From NCBI GenBank assembly GCA_945861705.1, contig CAMAVM010000008.1:1-64000 (forward strand): a DNA stretch of 64,000 nucleotides. Direction: 5' to 3'. Of this stretch, positions 37,941 to 47,010 are shown in pieces. A model generated the notes under the pieces. The model was not told where the DNA came from. It saw nothing but the letters and a program-made list of their open reading frames with translations, and made no database searches. This DNA comes from Methylomagnum ishizawai. GTDB taxonomy: Bacteria; Pseudomonadota; Gammaproteobacteria; Methylococcales; Methylomonadaceae. Both the position numbers and the translations under genes were made by a program. How positions within the stretch are numbered: the stretch's first letter is position 1; each line of letters begins with the position of its first letter.

Positions 37941-39047
37941 ATGCTTATCGGTCTTCCCAAAGAAATCAAAGACGGCGAATTTCGTGTTGGCTTAACGCCG
38001 AGTGCAGTCAAAGCGTTAACTGCTAAAGGCCATCAGGTTTTGGTAGAAGCTGGAGCGGGGCAGGGTAGCTTCATCAGTGACGAAGAATATCATGTAGTGG
38101 GTGCACAAATTGTTGCTGATGCAGAAGCGACTTGGGCGGCGGATTTAGTCGTTAAAGTTAAAGAACCGATAATCTCAGAATATCCATATTTGCGGCAAGA
38201 GCTGATCTTGTTTACCTACCTGCATCTTGCTTCCAATGCAGCATTGACCAAGGCATTGCTCGCCAGCGGCACAACAGCAATTGCGTACGAAACCGTGCAG
38301 AATCAAGCAGGGCAATTGCCGCTATTAATACCGATGAGTGAAGTGGCTGGGCGCATGGCGACGCAAGTCGGAGCTGCCAATCTGCAAAAGCATCAAGGTG
38401 GACGCGGTGTGCTAATGGGCGGTGTTCCTGGTGTTGCACCCGCCGATGTCACTATTTTAGGCGGTGGCACTGTGGGTTTAAATGCGGCGCGTATCGCCGT
38501 CGGTATGGGCGCACAGGTGACGGTGTTAGATGTTAGCCATGATCGGCTGGCGTATTTTGACGACATTTATCATGGACGTATCCAAACCCGCAAAAGCAAT
38601 CAGCATTCCATTGAAGAAGCCGTCTACCAAGCGGATTTGGTGATTGGTGCGGTGTTGATTCCAGGTGGCAAAGCACCGTGGTTGATAAGCCGTGACATGC
38701 TTGCCAGTATGCGTAAAGGCGCAGTGATTGTCGATGTCGCCGTCGATCAAGGCGGCTGCATAGAAACCACAAAGCCGACTACGCATAGCAATCCAACCTA
38801 CGAAATTGATAGCATCGTCCATTACTGCGTCGCCAACATGCCCGGTGCAGTCCCACGCACCAGCACGTTTGCGCTCAATAATCAGACCACTGATTATGTT
38901 CTGCTACTCGCTAATCAAGGATTAAATGCGTTAATTGAAAATTCGGCATTGCAATCAGGCTTGAATACCTACCACGGACAAGTCACGCATCCAGGTGTTG
39001 CAGAGGCTTTCGGATTGGCGCATATAATGCCATTGAAAGTTCTATAA
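37941..39047 (+). CDS. ald: Alanine dehydrogenase
   Basis: A 368-residue NAD-dependent enzyme interconverting alanine and pyruvate plus ammonia. Motifs: the substrate-binding [20 protein letters not shown] start, K74-region VKVKEPI, the HLASN segment, the family signature [12 protein letters not shown], and the Rossmann loop [20 protein letters not shown]. In methanotrophs it is a known ammonia-assimilating or alanine-forming route. GGAG precedes the ATG. Confidence 0.96.
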   Translation: MLIGLPKEIKDGEFRVGLTPSAVKALTAKGHQVLVEAGAGQGSFISDEEYHVVGAQIVADAEATWAADLVVKVKEPIISEYPYLRQELILFTYLHLASNAALTKALLASGTTAIAYETVQNQAGQLPLLIPMSEVAGRMATQVGAANLQKHQGGRGVLMGGVPGVAPADVTILGGGTVGLNAARIAVGMGAQVTVLDVSHDRLAYFDDIYHGRIQTRKSNQHSIEEAVYQADLVIGAVLIPGGKAPWLISRDMLASMRKGAVIVDVAVDQGGCIETTKPTTHSNPTYEIDSIVHYCVANMPGAVPRTSTFALNNQTTDYVLLLANQGLNALIENSALQSGLNTYHGQVTHPGVAEAFGLAHIMPLKVL

Positions 39048-39225
39048 GTTAAAAGCCCATCAGGAAATTAGTGGATATTCAATATCCTGAAAATAAAGTG
39101 TTGAGGCTGCATTCGTTTAGCTTATTAAAACGGTTGCGAATTCAAGCAAAATATTCGATACTCCAGCACTTGTTATAGATTGTGTTTGCTGGATTTTACT
39201 AACGACGATTGGAGAATAAGTTTTT

Positions 39226-39636
39226 ATGAATAAATCAATTATCCTAGGCCTAGCTGTTTGCGCTATTTCTTTGAATGCCATCAATACTTTGGCAGCGAGT
39301 GATGAAAAATATCCTGCTTCAAATTTTGAGCCTAGCGTGACCTATATCGATGAAAGTGCTGCTCAGTCGCAATCATCCGCTGCGGATGACAAGTATCCCG
39401 CCTCAAATTTTCAGCCTAAAGTGACATATATTGATGAGGACGCTGCGGGGCAAACGCAATTATCGAAAGCCCCCGTGATTGACGAGAAATATCCTGCGGC
39501 TAATTTTGAGTCAAAAGTGATTTATTCGGATGAAAGTGCAAATAGCCCATCATCAACAGTCGCACAAGAACAACCGGATCAGTTTGATCCCAATTATCCT
39601 GCGGCTTATTTTAAGCCCAAGGTTATTTATCCTTAA
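39226..39636 (+). CDS. Secreted protein with four YPASNF repeats
   Basis: I do not recognise a named family. The 136-residue product has a signal peptide (about residues 1-24, ending NTLAA) and then four degenerate repeats of about 16 residues: KYPASNFEPSVTYIDE (28-43), KYPASNFQPKVTYIDE (56-71), KYPAANFESKVIYSDE (88-103) and a shortened NYPAAYFKPKVIYP (123-136). Linkers rich in Ser/Ala/Gln separate them. There is no cysteine in the mature part, so it is probably a soluble or loosely attached periplasmic protein. The same motif occurs in the protein starting at 63399. It stands alone, with GGAG before the ATG. Confidence 0.85.
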   Translation: MNKSIILGLAVCAISLNAINTLAASDEKYPASNFEPSVTYIDESAAQSQSSAADDKYPASNFQPKVTYIDEDAAGQTQLSKAPVIDEKYPAANFESKVIYSDESANSPSSTVAQEQPDQFDPNYPAAYFKPKVIYP

Positions 39637-39651
39637 GCAAACCTTGATAAA

Positions 39652-39782
39652 TCCTTCGACAAGACTCCTGAGTACGCTACCTGCCATTCTGAACGAACGG
39701 TAACTCGTTGATTATGTTAATTCAGCTTAAAAATCGCAATGGTGGGGTGTTTAACTGATTGTCCGTGGTTAGCTTGTCGAAC
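39652..39782. repeat. Degenerate relative of the TTCGACAAG repeat family
   Basis: TCCTTCGACAAG (39652-39663), CTGAACGAACGG (39689-39700) and CTTGTCGAA (39773-39781) recall the elements at 6500-6565 and 9956-10050, but the arms are farther apart and imperfect. It occupies much of the 283-bp gap between the YPASNF protein and the AIM24 gene. Possibly it is a decayed copy. Confidence 0.45.
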
Positions 39783-39919
39783 CATTGATTTGTGAAGGCA
39801 GTATTTCCAAATATTTTGACAGGCAGGTGTTTTTATAACCAACTGAAAACATAGGGTAAGTGATTTAAGATTGCCGTAAAACATCGACCTTGATGTTAAC
39901 CATGAGGATAGAAAACGCC

Positions 39920-40726
39920 ATGTCCCAATTAAACTACACCATCAACGGTAACGATTTACAGTACATCAAGATTATCTTAGAGCCAGGTCAGGAAGCCATT
40001 GCCGAGCAAGGGGCAATGATGTACGTGGACAAGCACATTGTTGTCGATACGATCTTGGGCGATGGCAGTTCTTCACGGATGGGCGGAATTGGTCGGTTTT
40101 GGAATGCGCTCAAGCGATCATTCACAGGCGAGTCAATGTTCAGTTCCGTGTACCGGAATACCTCAAATAAGCCACAAACCATTGCCATTGCCGCACCTAG
40201 CCCTGGGGAAATCATCCCAATCAACTTATCAGAACACGGCGGCATGATTATTTGCCAGAAAGGGGCTTATATCGCGGGTGAGCTTGGGCAACGGATACAA
40301 CTGGCATTCCAAAAACGCCTGCGGGTCGGTTTTTTCGGCGGTGAAGGCTTTATCATGCAGAAAATCAGTGGTCAGGGGGTCGTGTTTATTCATGCTTCTG
40401 GCACACTTAAAGAAGTCGTTTTAATGCCTGATGACGAACTCAAAATTGACACAGGCTGCTTGGTCGGCATGTCATCGACGGTTCGTTACGACATCAAATA
40501 TACAGGTAAGCTGAAAAATAGCCTGTTTGGCGGTGAAGGTTTGTTTTACGCCACCGTTTCCGGCCCTGGTAAGGTGTGGATACAGTCCTTGCCCATGAAT
40601 CGTTTAAGCAAAGTGTTGATGAGTGCGGCCTTAACCGGAAGCAGTAGCCGTTCATCCTGGATGGGCAAGTTTTACCTGCTCGCCGTGATTCTCGTTGCGA
40701 TTGCCACTGTCTACAACAAACCTTGA
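39920..40726 (+). CDS. AIM24/TIGR00266 family protein with C-terminal membrane helix
   Basis: A 268-residue protein of the AIM24 (TIGR00266) beta-roll family. Visible: VILEPGQEAIAEQGAMMYVD-like first repeat, a central RMGGIGRFWNALKRSFTGESMF stretch, FFGGEGFIMQKISGQGVVFIHASG and LFGGEGLFYATVSGPGKVWIQSLP. A hydrophobic helix at about 247-265 (FYLLAVILVAIATVY) anchors it. The function of the family in bacteria is unknown. ATG 39920 has GAGGA upstream; earlier in-frame ATGs add no conserved sequence. It is followed after 1 bp by an M48 peptidase. Confidence 0.86.
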   Translation: MSQLNYTINGNDLQYIKIILEPGQEAIAEQGAMMYVDKHIVVDTILGDGSSSRMGGIGRFWNALKRSFTGESMFSSVYRNTSNKPQTIAIAAPSPGEIIPINLSEHGGMIICQKGAYIAGELGQRIQLAFQKRLRVGFFGGEGFIMQKISGQGVVFIHASGTLKEVVLMPDDELKIDTGCLVGMSSTVRYDIKYTGKLKNSLFGGEGLFYATVSGPGKVWIQSLPMNRLSKVLMSAALTGSSSRSSWMGKFYLLAVILVAIATVYNKP

Positions 40727-40727
40727 T

Positions 40728-41828
40728 ATGAATAATGGTGTCAGCATTCTCCTGTTTGGTCCGGAACTGCCTAGTGCGGGAGAATTGACGACTTGCCTGA
40801 TTGAGCAAGACCGGATTTATCTGCCCGCTTATAAGCAAAACGTCAACTTTTCCGAACTGGAAGCCAGGGTCGGCAGTTTCGACCACAACCAATTGCAATT
40901 GTTCTGGCAACATCAAGATCAAGGCTGGTTATTGATGCCTGCGAATCCAGACGCACAAAAAACACTGGTCAAGCTATTGCCTAAAAAAGAAGTAGCCGGA
41001 TTGGGCAAGTGGAAACGTGCTACCTTAGGCCAAAGTCTGGTCTGGAAATCCATCGCTTATTCCTTATGCAGCCTTGCGTTGCTGGCGGTCTTGGTTATCT
41101 GGCAATATGATACTGCAGTTTCCTGGGTGGCTGGGCGCGTACCGCTGGCGACGGAATACAAGATTGGGGAATCGGTGTTGACCAGCTTGAAAACCCAAAC
41201 TTCTCTAATTGACAAGGGTGTTGCAGTTGATGCCGTCAAAAAAATCGGCGACCGCCTGACTAATGGTTCACCTTATAAATACCAATGGCACCTCTCAAAT
41301 GACCCGGCCATCAATGCCTTTGCCTTGCCGGGTGGTATAGTCATCGTCAATAAAGGCTTACTGGAGAAGGCGGATTCCGCTAATGAAGTGGCGGGCGTAT
41401 TGGCGCATGAAATCCAACACGTCGAACAACGCCATGCTTTAAAGAACATGATTACCAGTTCCGGCATTGCGGCAGCGGTGTTGTTAGTGTTGGGCGATGC
41501 CAATGCCGTTATGATGATTATGGCGCATCAAGTGTCCGCCCAGTATTTCAGCCGTCAGGCCGAGTCCGATGCTGATATGAAAGGAATTGCCTTGCTGAAT
41601 AAAAGCAAAATTGACACGCAAGGCATGGTCACTTTTTTCAAAAAAATGCAGGAAGCCTTTAAAGGCAAAGCAAATGGGCCTGAATGGATGTCATCTCATC
41701 CCGATACCGCCAACCGTATACAAGCGATTGAAAATTACATCAAAGATCATCCTTGTACAGATTGCGATAGGTTGAAATGGGATAAGAAAGTGATTTTGGC
41801 GAGTTTGGAGAAAAAAAAGCCAAGGTGA
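40728..41828 (+). CDS. M48-family metallopeptidase
   Basis: A 366-residue membrane-bound zinc peptidase. A cytoplasmic-type N-terminal part (1-105) precedes a TM helix (about 109-126). The catalytic HEIQH is at 227-231, with the third ligand likely in AESDADMKG (about 287-295), and a second hydrophobic stretch (about 241-265) follows the zinc motif. The HxxEH-type spacing and SHPDTANRI end match the Peptidase_M48/BepA-like group (membrane or outer-membrane quality control). The start lies 1 bp after the AIM24 stop, so the two are coupled. Confidence 0.88.
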   Translation: MNNGVSILLFGPELPSAGELTTCLIEQDRIYLPAYKQNVNFSELEARVGSFDHNQLQLFWQHQDQGWLLMPANPDAQKTLVKLLPKKEVAGLGKWKRATLGQSLVWKSIAYSLCSLALLAVLVIWQYDTAVSWVAGRVPLATEYKIGESVLTSLKTQTSLIDKGVAVDAVKKIGDRLTNGSPYKYQWHLSNDPAINAFALPGGIVIVNKGLLEKADSANEVAGVLAHEIQHVEQRHALKNMITSSGIAAAVLLVLGDANAVMMIMAHQVSAQYFSRQAESDADMKGIALLNKSKIDTQGMVTFFKKMQEAFKGKANGPEWMSSHPDTANRIQAIENYIKDHPCTDCDRLKWDKKVILASLEKKKPR

Positions 41829-41852
41829 AATAGGCTTGCAATATGCAGATGT

Positions 41853-41933
41853 GTAGCCTGGATGCAGCGCAGTGGAATCCGGGGTTTCGCGGCTTTGATT
41901 TTCCGCATTACGTTTTACTTCATACAGGCTACG
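41853..41933. repeat. Intergenic inverted-repeat element (GTAGCCT family), second copy
   Basis: GTAGCCTG (41853-41860) and CAGGCTAC (41925-41932) are perfect inverted ends. The inner sequence ggatgcagcgcagtggaatcc parallels the left part of the element at 164-252. It lies between the M48 gene and the antitoxin gene. Confidence 0.7.
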
Positions 41934-42011
41934 GTAATATTTCGGAAAATTATTGAATAACGCCCCTATAAATAGACTAACCTAGCCTAGTCAACTATTG
42001 AGGTATTCATG

Positions 42012-42257
42012 ATGAAAACGGTTAACTTATTTCACGTAAAAACCCATCTGTCCAAGCTGGTCGACCAAATTGTATCTGTGGAAGAAAGCGAATTTGTGAT
42101 TTCGCGTAACGGTAAGCCAGTTGCGCGGATGACGCCTATCATCCAGAAAAAAGATGTTTCGTGCCGCATCGGTATTGCCGAAGGCGAATTTACCGTGCCG
42201 GAAAATATCGATTCCGCTAACGATGAAATAACTAGGCTGTATTACGGGAATTCGTAA
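42012..42257 (+). CDS. Phd/YefM-family antitoxin
   Basis: An 81-residue type II antitoxin. The N-terminal DNA-binding part MKTVNLFHVKTHLSKLVDQI and EFVISRNGKPVARMTPI matches the Phd/YefM fold; the acidic C-terminal half would wrap a toxin. GAGG (42000-42003) precedes both this ATG and one codon earlier (42009). Its cognate PIN toxin survives only as a remnant directly downstream, so the antitoxin appears orphaned. Confidence 0.85.
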   Translation: MKTVNLFHVKTHLSKLVDQIVSVEESEFVISRNGKPVARMTPIIQKKDVSCRIGIAEGEFTVPENIDSANDEITRLYYGNS

Positions 42258-42281
42258 GGCGGGTCTCGACCCGCCCTACCG

Positions 42282-42410
42282 TGCTTGACTACTATCCATA
42301 ACGACCCTTTCGACCGGTTGCTCGTTGCTCAAACCTTAAGCGAACCGATGCGTTTGGTGACCCATGACCGTGTTGTGGCAGGATATAATGACAGTACTAT
42401 TTTGGTTTGA
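42282..42410 (+). pseudogene. VapC-type PIN toxin remnant (C-terminal end only)
   Basis: Immediately after the antitoxin and an 18-bp inverted repeat (GGCGGGT-CTCG-ACCCGCC, 42258-42275) an open stretch ending at TGA 42408-42410 encodes IHNDPFDRLLVAQTLSE followed by PMRLVTHDRVVAGYN. This is the distinctive end of VapC-like PIN toxins (HxDPFDRLLIAQA, LVTHD). The N-terminal two thirds, including the first catalytic Asp and Glu, are missing and there is no start codon with a ribosome-binding site. A deletion, perhaps with insertion of the GC-rich repeat, removed the toxin body. Confidence 0.8.
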
Positions 42411-42501
42411 GATATTTTTTATGCCAGACTACTCGTTAGATATATATAATCAACAAACATTAATACTAATGTAGCAATGAAAAAAAAGATACACCAAATA
42501 G

Positions 42502-43683
42502 ATGACTGAGTACATACCTGTTAATGGTGAAGTGTTGCGCTGGGCAAGGGAAACCGCGGGGCTTAGTGTTGATGATGTAATTGGGAAGCTTGATCGCAAA
42601 AGCATCACTTATGAAACTGTTTTAGCATGGGAAACTGAAATAGAGTCACCTACATTCGCGCAACTAGAGCGTTTGGCTTATGAAGTATATAAGCGTCCTC
42701 TTGCGCTGTTTTTTTTTCCTGAGCCGCCAGAAGAAAAAACACCTAAACAATCATTTCGTACTCTTCCTGATTATGAGATAGAAATAATGCCGCCAGCGAT
42801 GAGAATGTTGCTGAGGAAGGCCAGTGCATTTCAATTAAATTTATATGAGCTTTACGAAAATGTAAATCCTGCTACGAAACCGATAGTTCAAGACCTATCG
42901 TTTGCCACAAATGTATCGGCAGTCGATATGGCAACAACTGTCAGAAGCTATTTATCTGTAACAATAGAGCAACAAAGCTTATTGAACAACACCGACAAGG
43001 CACTTAAGTTTTGGCGTACAAAATTGGAAGCACATGGCATTTTTGTTTTTAAGGATGCTTTCCATGCCGATCAATTTTCAGGCTTTTGCTTATATGATGA
43101 GTTTTTTCCCGTTATTTACGTAAATAATAGCAAGCCATTCACGCGGCAAATATTTACTCTTTTCCATGAGTTAGCGCATCTGTTATTTAAAACGGGTGGA
43201 ATAGATACTCATATAGATGATTACATTGATTACCTAGAAGGCGATAGCAAAAAAATAGAAATTCTTTGTAACAAATTTGCTGGTGAGTTTTTAGTCCCTA
43301 CCGAAGATTTTAATTTAAGACTTAAAAATGCACTTATTGATGAATCCAAGATTGAAGAACTTGCTAGATTTTATCATGTGAGCAGAGAAGTAATATTGAG
43401 GAAAGCTTTTGATAATAAATTAATTGACCAAAAATATTATGATGAGAAAGTATTCTCTTGGAAACGGGAGTCAGCCGCCAATAATTCAAGCAGCAAAGGT
43501 AGTGGCGGTAATTACTATCTGACTCAAGGAGTCTATTTAGGTGGGAAGTATATTGAAAAAGCTTTTAGTAGCTATTATCAACAACGAATAACTAGCGAGA
43601 GGCTAGCTGATTATCTAGGAGTTAAAGTGAAAAATCTAAGTGGCATGGAGTCTTTGTTATACAGCAAAGATAATGCCGCGTGA
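42502..43683 (+). CDS. XRE / ImmA-IrrE-family metallopeptidase (COG2856)
   Basis: A 393-residue two-domain protein. An N-terminal helix-turn-helix (about 8-70, VLRWARETAGLSVDDVIGKL...) is followed by an ImmA/IrrE peptidase domain with the zinc motif HELAH at 222-226 and IEILCNKFAGEFLVP. The remaining C-terminus (about 310-393) is helical. COG2856 proteins with XRE domains paired with a PIN gene were predicted as a toxin-antitoxin type by comparative genomics. The stop overlaps the GTG start of the PIN gene by 4 bp. The region is AT-rich relative to its surroundings, suggesting acquisition. Confidence 0.88.
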   Translation: MTEYIPVNGEVLRWARETAGLSVDDVIGKLDRKSITYETVLAWETEIESPTFAQLERLAYEVYKRPLALFFFPEPPEEKTPKQSFRTLPDYEIEIMPPAMRMLLRKASAFQLNLYELYENVNPATKPIVQDLSFATNVSAVDMATTVRSYLSVTIEQQSLLNNTDKALKFWRTKLEAHGIFVFKDAFHADQFSGFCLYDEFFPVIYVNNSKPFTRQIFTLFHELAHLLFKTGGIDTHIDDYIDYLEGDSKKIEILCNKFAGEFLVPTEDFNLRLKNALIDESKIEELARFYHVSREVILRKAFDNKLIDQKYYDEKVFSWKRESAANNSSSKGSGGNYYLTQGVYLGGKYIEKAFSSYYQQRITSERLADYLGVKVKNLSGMESLLYSKDNAA

Positions 43684-44147
43684 GGTATGTATTTGATAGC
43701 GGCCCATTAATATGGATGTTTAAGTATTATTATCCTGAAAGGTTTCCATCACTTTGGAAAAAATTTGATCAGTTAGTTGATGAGGAGCAAATTATTTCAG
43801 TAAAAGAAGTTTCGAGAGAGCTTGAAGGACAAGATGACTTGTTGTCTCAATGGGTAAAAGACAACAAATCATTTTTTCAACTACCTGCAACTGACGAGCT
43901 TCTAACAGTTACGGAAATTTTTAAAATTCCACACTTTCAAACTTTAATTAGGAAACAAGAACTCTTGGGGGGCAAGCCTGTGGCAGATCCTTTTGTGATT
44001 GCTAAAGCTAAGTCTATTGGTGGTTGCGTTATCACGACAGAAAAATATAAAGAAAATGCGGCACAAATTCCAAATGTTTGCAAACGGTTTAATATTCCTT
44101 GTATGGATTTAGAACGCTTCATGAAAGAAGAGGATTGGACTTTTTAA
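43680..44147 (+). CDS. DUF4411-type PIN-domain protein, putative toxin
   Basis: A 155-residue PIN-fold protein of the DUF4411 kind. It begins MRYVFDSGPLIWMFKYYYPERFPSLW with the first catalytic Asp (D6), has EVSRELEGQDD (acidic helix), the conserved GGKPVADPFVIAKAKSIGGCVITTEKY segment holding the third acidic residue, and an IPCMDLERFMKEE end. The GTG start overlaps the peptidase gene stop (GTGA). It is expected to be a ribonuclease held in check by its neighbour. Confidence 0.85.
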   Translation: MRYVFDSGPLIWMFKYYYPERFPSLWKKFDQLVDEEQIISVKEVSRELEGQDDLLSQWVKDNKSFFQLPATDELLTVTEIFKIPHFQTLIRKQELLGGKPVADPFVIAKAKSIGGCVITTEKYKENAAQIPNVCKRFNIPCMDLERFMKEEDWTF

Positions 44148-44257
44148 TGTGCAAGTTCTTAAATTGAGTTGAATTTTTTTAAGCACAATAAAACAACAAC
44201 ACATTTATAGCCGGTGGGATTTGTACCCCACCTCAAAGATAATCTCCCCCAATCCTT

Positions 44258-44758
44258 ATGCCAAAACAAGAAAAATACCTAACAATGACCGTCCTAATGA
44301 CCCCGGATATGGCGAATTTCTCCGGCCATGTCCATGGCGGCTCCTTGCTTAAATTGCTGGATCAAGTCTCTTATGCTTGCGCTGCCAAATACTGTAAAAG
44401 CTATGTGGTCACGGCGGCGTTAGATCAGGTGTTTTTTATGCAGCAGGTGAATGTTGGCGAGCTGGTATCTTTTTATGCTCATGTTAACTACGTTGGGCGC
44501 TCGTCCATGGAAATTGGTGTAAAGGTGATAGCCGAGAATTTACGAACCCATGAAAAAAGGCATACTACCTCTTGTTATTTTACGATGGTCGCTTTAGATG
44601 AACACGGAAAAACAATAGAAGTATCTCGTTTGACTTTAGAAACTGAGGCAGAAAAACGGCGTTATGCCGGAGCGGAAATACGCAAAAAATTACGCCAGGA
44701 AAGCCTTGAAAAAGTCCGCGCATTGAACATCGATGTAACCGAGGAAGAGTTAAGATAA
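44258..44758 (+). CDS. Acyl-CoA thioesterase, hotdog fold
   Basis: A 166-residue single hotdog-domain thioesterase of the YciA/BACH type. Motifs: [31 protein letters not shown] with the catalytic-loop Asp, [20 protein letters not shown] and [17 protein letters not shown] helical, charged C-terminus follows. The substrate chain length is unknown. The stop overlaps the parC start by one base (TAATG). Confidence 0.88.
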   Translation: MPKQEKYLTMTVLMTPDMANFSGHVHGGSLLKLLDQVSYACAAKYCKSYVVTAALDQVFFMQQVNVGELVSFYAHVNYVGRSSMEIGVKVIAENLRTHEKRHTTSCYFTMVALDEHGKTIEVSRLTLETEAEKRRYAGAEIRKKLRQESLEKVRALNIDVTEEELR

Positions 44759-46992
44759 TGAGTGTCGTACAAGAAAATTGTGAACGTTTGCCGTTAAAGG
44801 AATTCGCAGAAAAAGCCTACCTGGATTATTCCATGTACGTGATTTTGGATCGTGCCTTGCCGCATATTGCCGATGGCTTGAAGCCTGTGCAACGGCGGAT
44901 CGTGTATGCGATGTCCGAACTGGGTTTAACTGCACTCGCCAAGTACAAGAAGTCCGCCAGGACAGTGGGCGATGTGTTGGGCAAATTCCATCCGCACGGC
45001 GATTCCGCTTGCTATGAGGCGATGGTGTTGATGGCGCAGGATTTTTCTCACCGCTATCCGCTGATTGATGGGCAAGGCAACTGGGGTTCGCCGGACGACC
45101 CTAAATCCTTCGCCGCTATGCGCTATACCGAATCGCGGTTGACGGCGTACGCGCAAACCTTGTTGAGTGAGTTAGGGCAGGGTACGGTTGAATGGTCAGA
45201 TAATTTCGACGGTACTTTACAAGAACCCGTCATGTTGCCGGCAAGGTTGCCGAATCTGTTGCTCAACGGCACGATGGGTATCGCTGTGGGAATGGCGACC
45301 GATATTCCGCCGCATAATCTGGTGGAAGTCGCCGGTGCCTGTATCCATCTGCTCGATAAGCCCGATGCACCTCTGGAACAACTGCTTGAGCATATCAAAG
45401 GCCCGGATTACCCGACCGAAGCGGAAATCATCACGTCTGCCGATGACATCCAGAAAATGTATATCAGCGGTGGCGGATCGGTCAAAATGCGTGCTAAATA
45501 CGAGCAGGAAGACGGCAATATCATCATTACCGCTTTGCCTTATCAGGTGTCCGGTGCAAAGTTGATGGAGCAGATTGCCGCGCAGATGCTGGCGAAAAAG
45601 CTGCCGATGATCGAGGATTTGCGCGACGAGTCGGATCATGAAAACCAGACGCGTCTGGTCATTATGCCGAAATCGAAACGGATTGATGTCGATGAGGTGA
45701 TGTCGCATCTGTTTGCCACGACCGACCTTGAGAAAAGTTACCGCGTCAATATGAACATGATTGGCCTGGATGGACGGCCAAGGGTTAAAAATCTGCGGGA
45801 AATTCTGGTTGAGTGGTTGACTTTCCGTACCGAAACAGTTCGTAGACGTTTGCAATTCCGCCTTGATAAAGTGTTGGCACGATTGCATGTGTTAGAAGGT
45901 TTGCTGATTGCCTTTCTAAATATTGATGAAGTCATCGCCATTATTCGCTTTGAGGATAATCCCAAAGCGGTGATGATCGAACGTTTTGGAATAACGGATA
46001 TTCAGGCAGAAGCCATCCTGGAATTGAAGTTAAGGCATCTCGCCAAACTGGAAGAAATCAAGATAAAGGGTGAACAAGCCGAATTAGAACAAGAGCGGCA
46101 ACAACTAGAAGCCATTTTAGGTTCAAAAGAGTTGCTAAATAACCTGATTAAATCGGAATTAGAAGAAGATGCGGAAAAATACGGCGACAACCGCCGTTCA
46201 CCCATCGTCGCACGGGAAGCCGCGCAAGCACTGGAAACGACAGCCTTAATCACCAACGAGCCACTGACCGTGATTCTCTCCGAGAAAGGCTGGATTAGGG
46301 CGGCAAAAGGTTATGATATTGATGTTGCAACCTTGGGTTACCGATCCGGTGACGGCTTCCTCGACTCCGCAAAATGCCGTTCGACCCAACCCGTTTATGT
46401 ACTGGATTCAACTGGGCGCGTGTACAGCACCACCACGCATGATCTACCTTCCGCAAGAAGCCAAGGCGAACCATTGACCGGACGGCTAAATCCTGCGCCA
46501 GGTTCATTGTTCACCTACTTGCTGGCGGGTAATCCTGATGATTGGTATTTGTTAGCCAGTAACGCAGGTTATGGTTTCAGGGTGCAAGTCAACGAACTGG
46601 TCTGCAAAAATAAAGCGGGTAAATCGCTTATTTCCCTACCAACAGGCGCAAAAGTCGTGAAACCCGCACCAATCGCCAATCAGTCCGATTTACTGGCGGT
46701 CGTTACCTTGCAAGGTCGTTTACTGATTTTTCCTGTTATTGAATTGCCCGAATTGACAAAGGGCAAAGGCAATAAAATCATTCAGATACCGAGTAAAGAT
46801 TTGGCATCAAGCAAAGACTATGTGGTCGCTATGGCTGCAATACCCGTCAACGGTCAATTGGTTGTTGTTGCTGGAAAGCGTCAATTAACGCTTAAAGCTA
46901 TCGATATTGCCCATTATTCCGGCAATCGGGCGAACCGAGGCTTAAATTTGCCGAAAGGATTTCAGAAGGTGGATGGAGTGATGGCTGGTTAA
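44758..46992 (+). CDS. parC: DNA topoisomerase IV subunit A
   Basis: A 744-residue type IIA topoisomerase subunit for chromosome decatenation. The catalytic tyrosine is Y123 in AMRYTESRL. The quinolone-determining region [12 protein letters not shown] carries the wild-type Ser and Glu (S83, E87). The C-terminal domain forms a pinwheel of beta blades with repeated KxxGKG-like segments. The length and lack of a GyrA-box argue for ParC over GyrA. parE is not in the window. Confidence 0.95.
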   Translation: MSVVQENCERLPLKEFAEKAYLDYSMYVILDRALPHIADGLKPVQRRIVYAMSELGLTALAKYKKSARTVGDVLGKFHPHGDSACYEAMVLMAQDFSHRYPLIDGQGNWGSPDDPKSFAAMRYTESRLTAYAQTLLSELGQGTVEWSDNFDGTLQEPVMLPARLPNLLLNGTMGIAVGMATDIPPHNLVEVAGACIHLLDKPDAPLEQLLEHIKGPDYPTEAEIITSADDIQKMYISGGGSVKMRAKYEQEDGNIIITALPYQVSGAKLMEQIAAQMLAKKLPMIEDLRDESDHENQTRLVIMPKSKRIDVDEVMSHLFATTDLEKSYRVNMNMIGLDGRPRVKNLREILVEWLTFRTETVRRRLQFRLDKVLARLHVLEGLLIAFLNIDEVIAIIRFEDNPKAVMIERFGITDIQAEAILELKLRHLAKLEEIKIKGEQAELEQERQQLEAILGSKELLNNLIKSELEEDAEKYGDNRRSPIVAREAAQALETTALITNEPLTVILSEKGWIRAAKGYDIDVATLGYRSGDGFLDSAKCRSTQPVYVLDSTGRVYSTTTHDLPSARSQGEPLTGRLNPAPGSLFTYLLAGNPDDWYLLASNAGYGFRVQVNELVCKNKAGKSLISLPTGAKVVKPAPIANQSDLLAVVTLQGRLLIFPVIELPELTKGKGNKIIQIPSKDLASSKDYVVAMAAIPVNGQLVVVAGKRQLTLKAIDIAHYSGNRANRGLNLPKGFQKVDGVMAG

Positions 46993-47010
46993 GTTTTGTA
47001 AATTGTGCGG

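Noticed and set aside
39226..39636. The fourfold repeat considered as a recent DNA tandem duplication
   Set aside because: The copies differ at many codons and linkers differ in length, so the repetition is kept at protein level and is old.
45217..45888. A 223-codon open frame antisense to parC
   Set aside because: It is histidine/arginine/glutamine-rich with no domain and entirely covered by parC.
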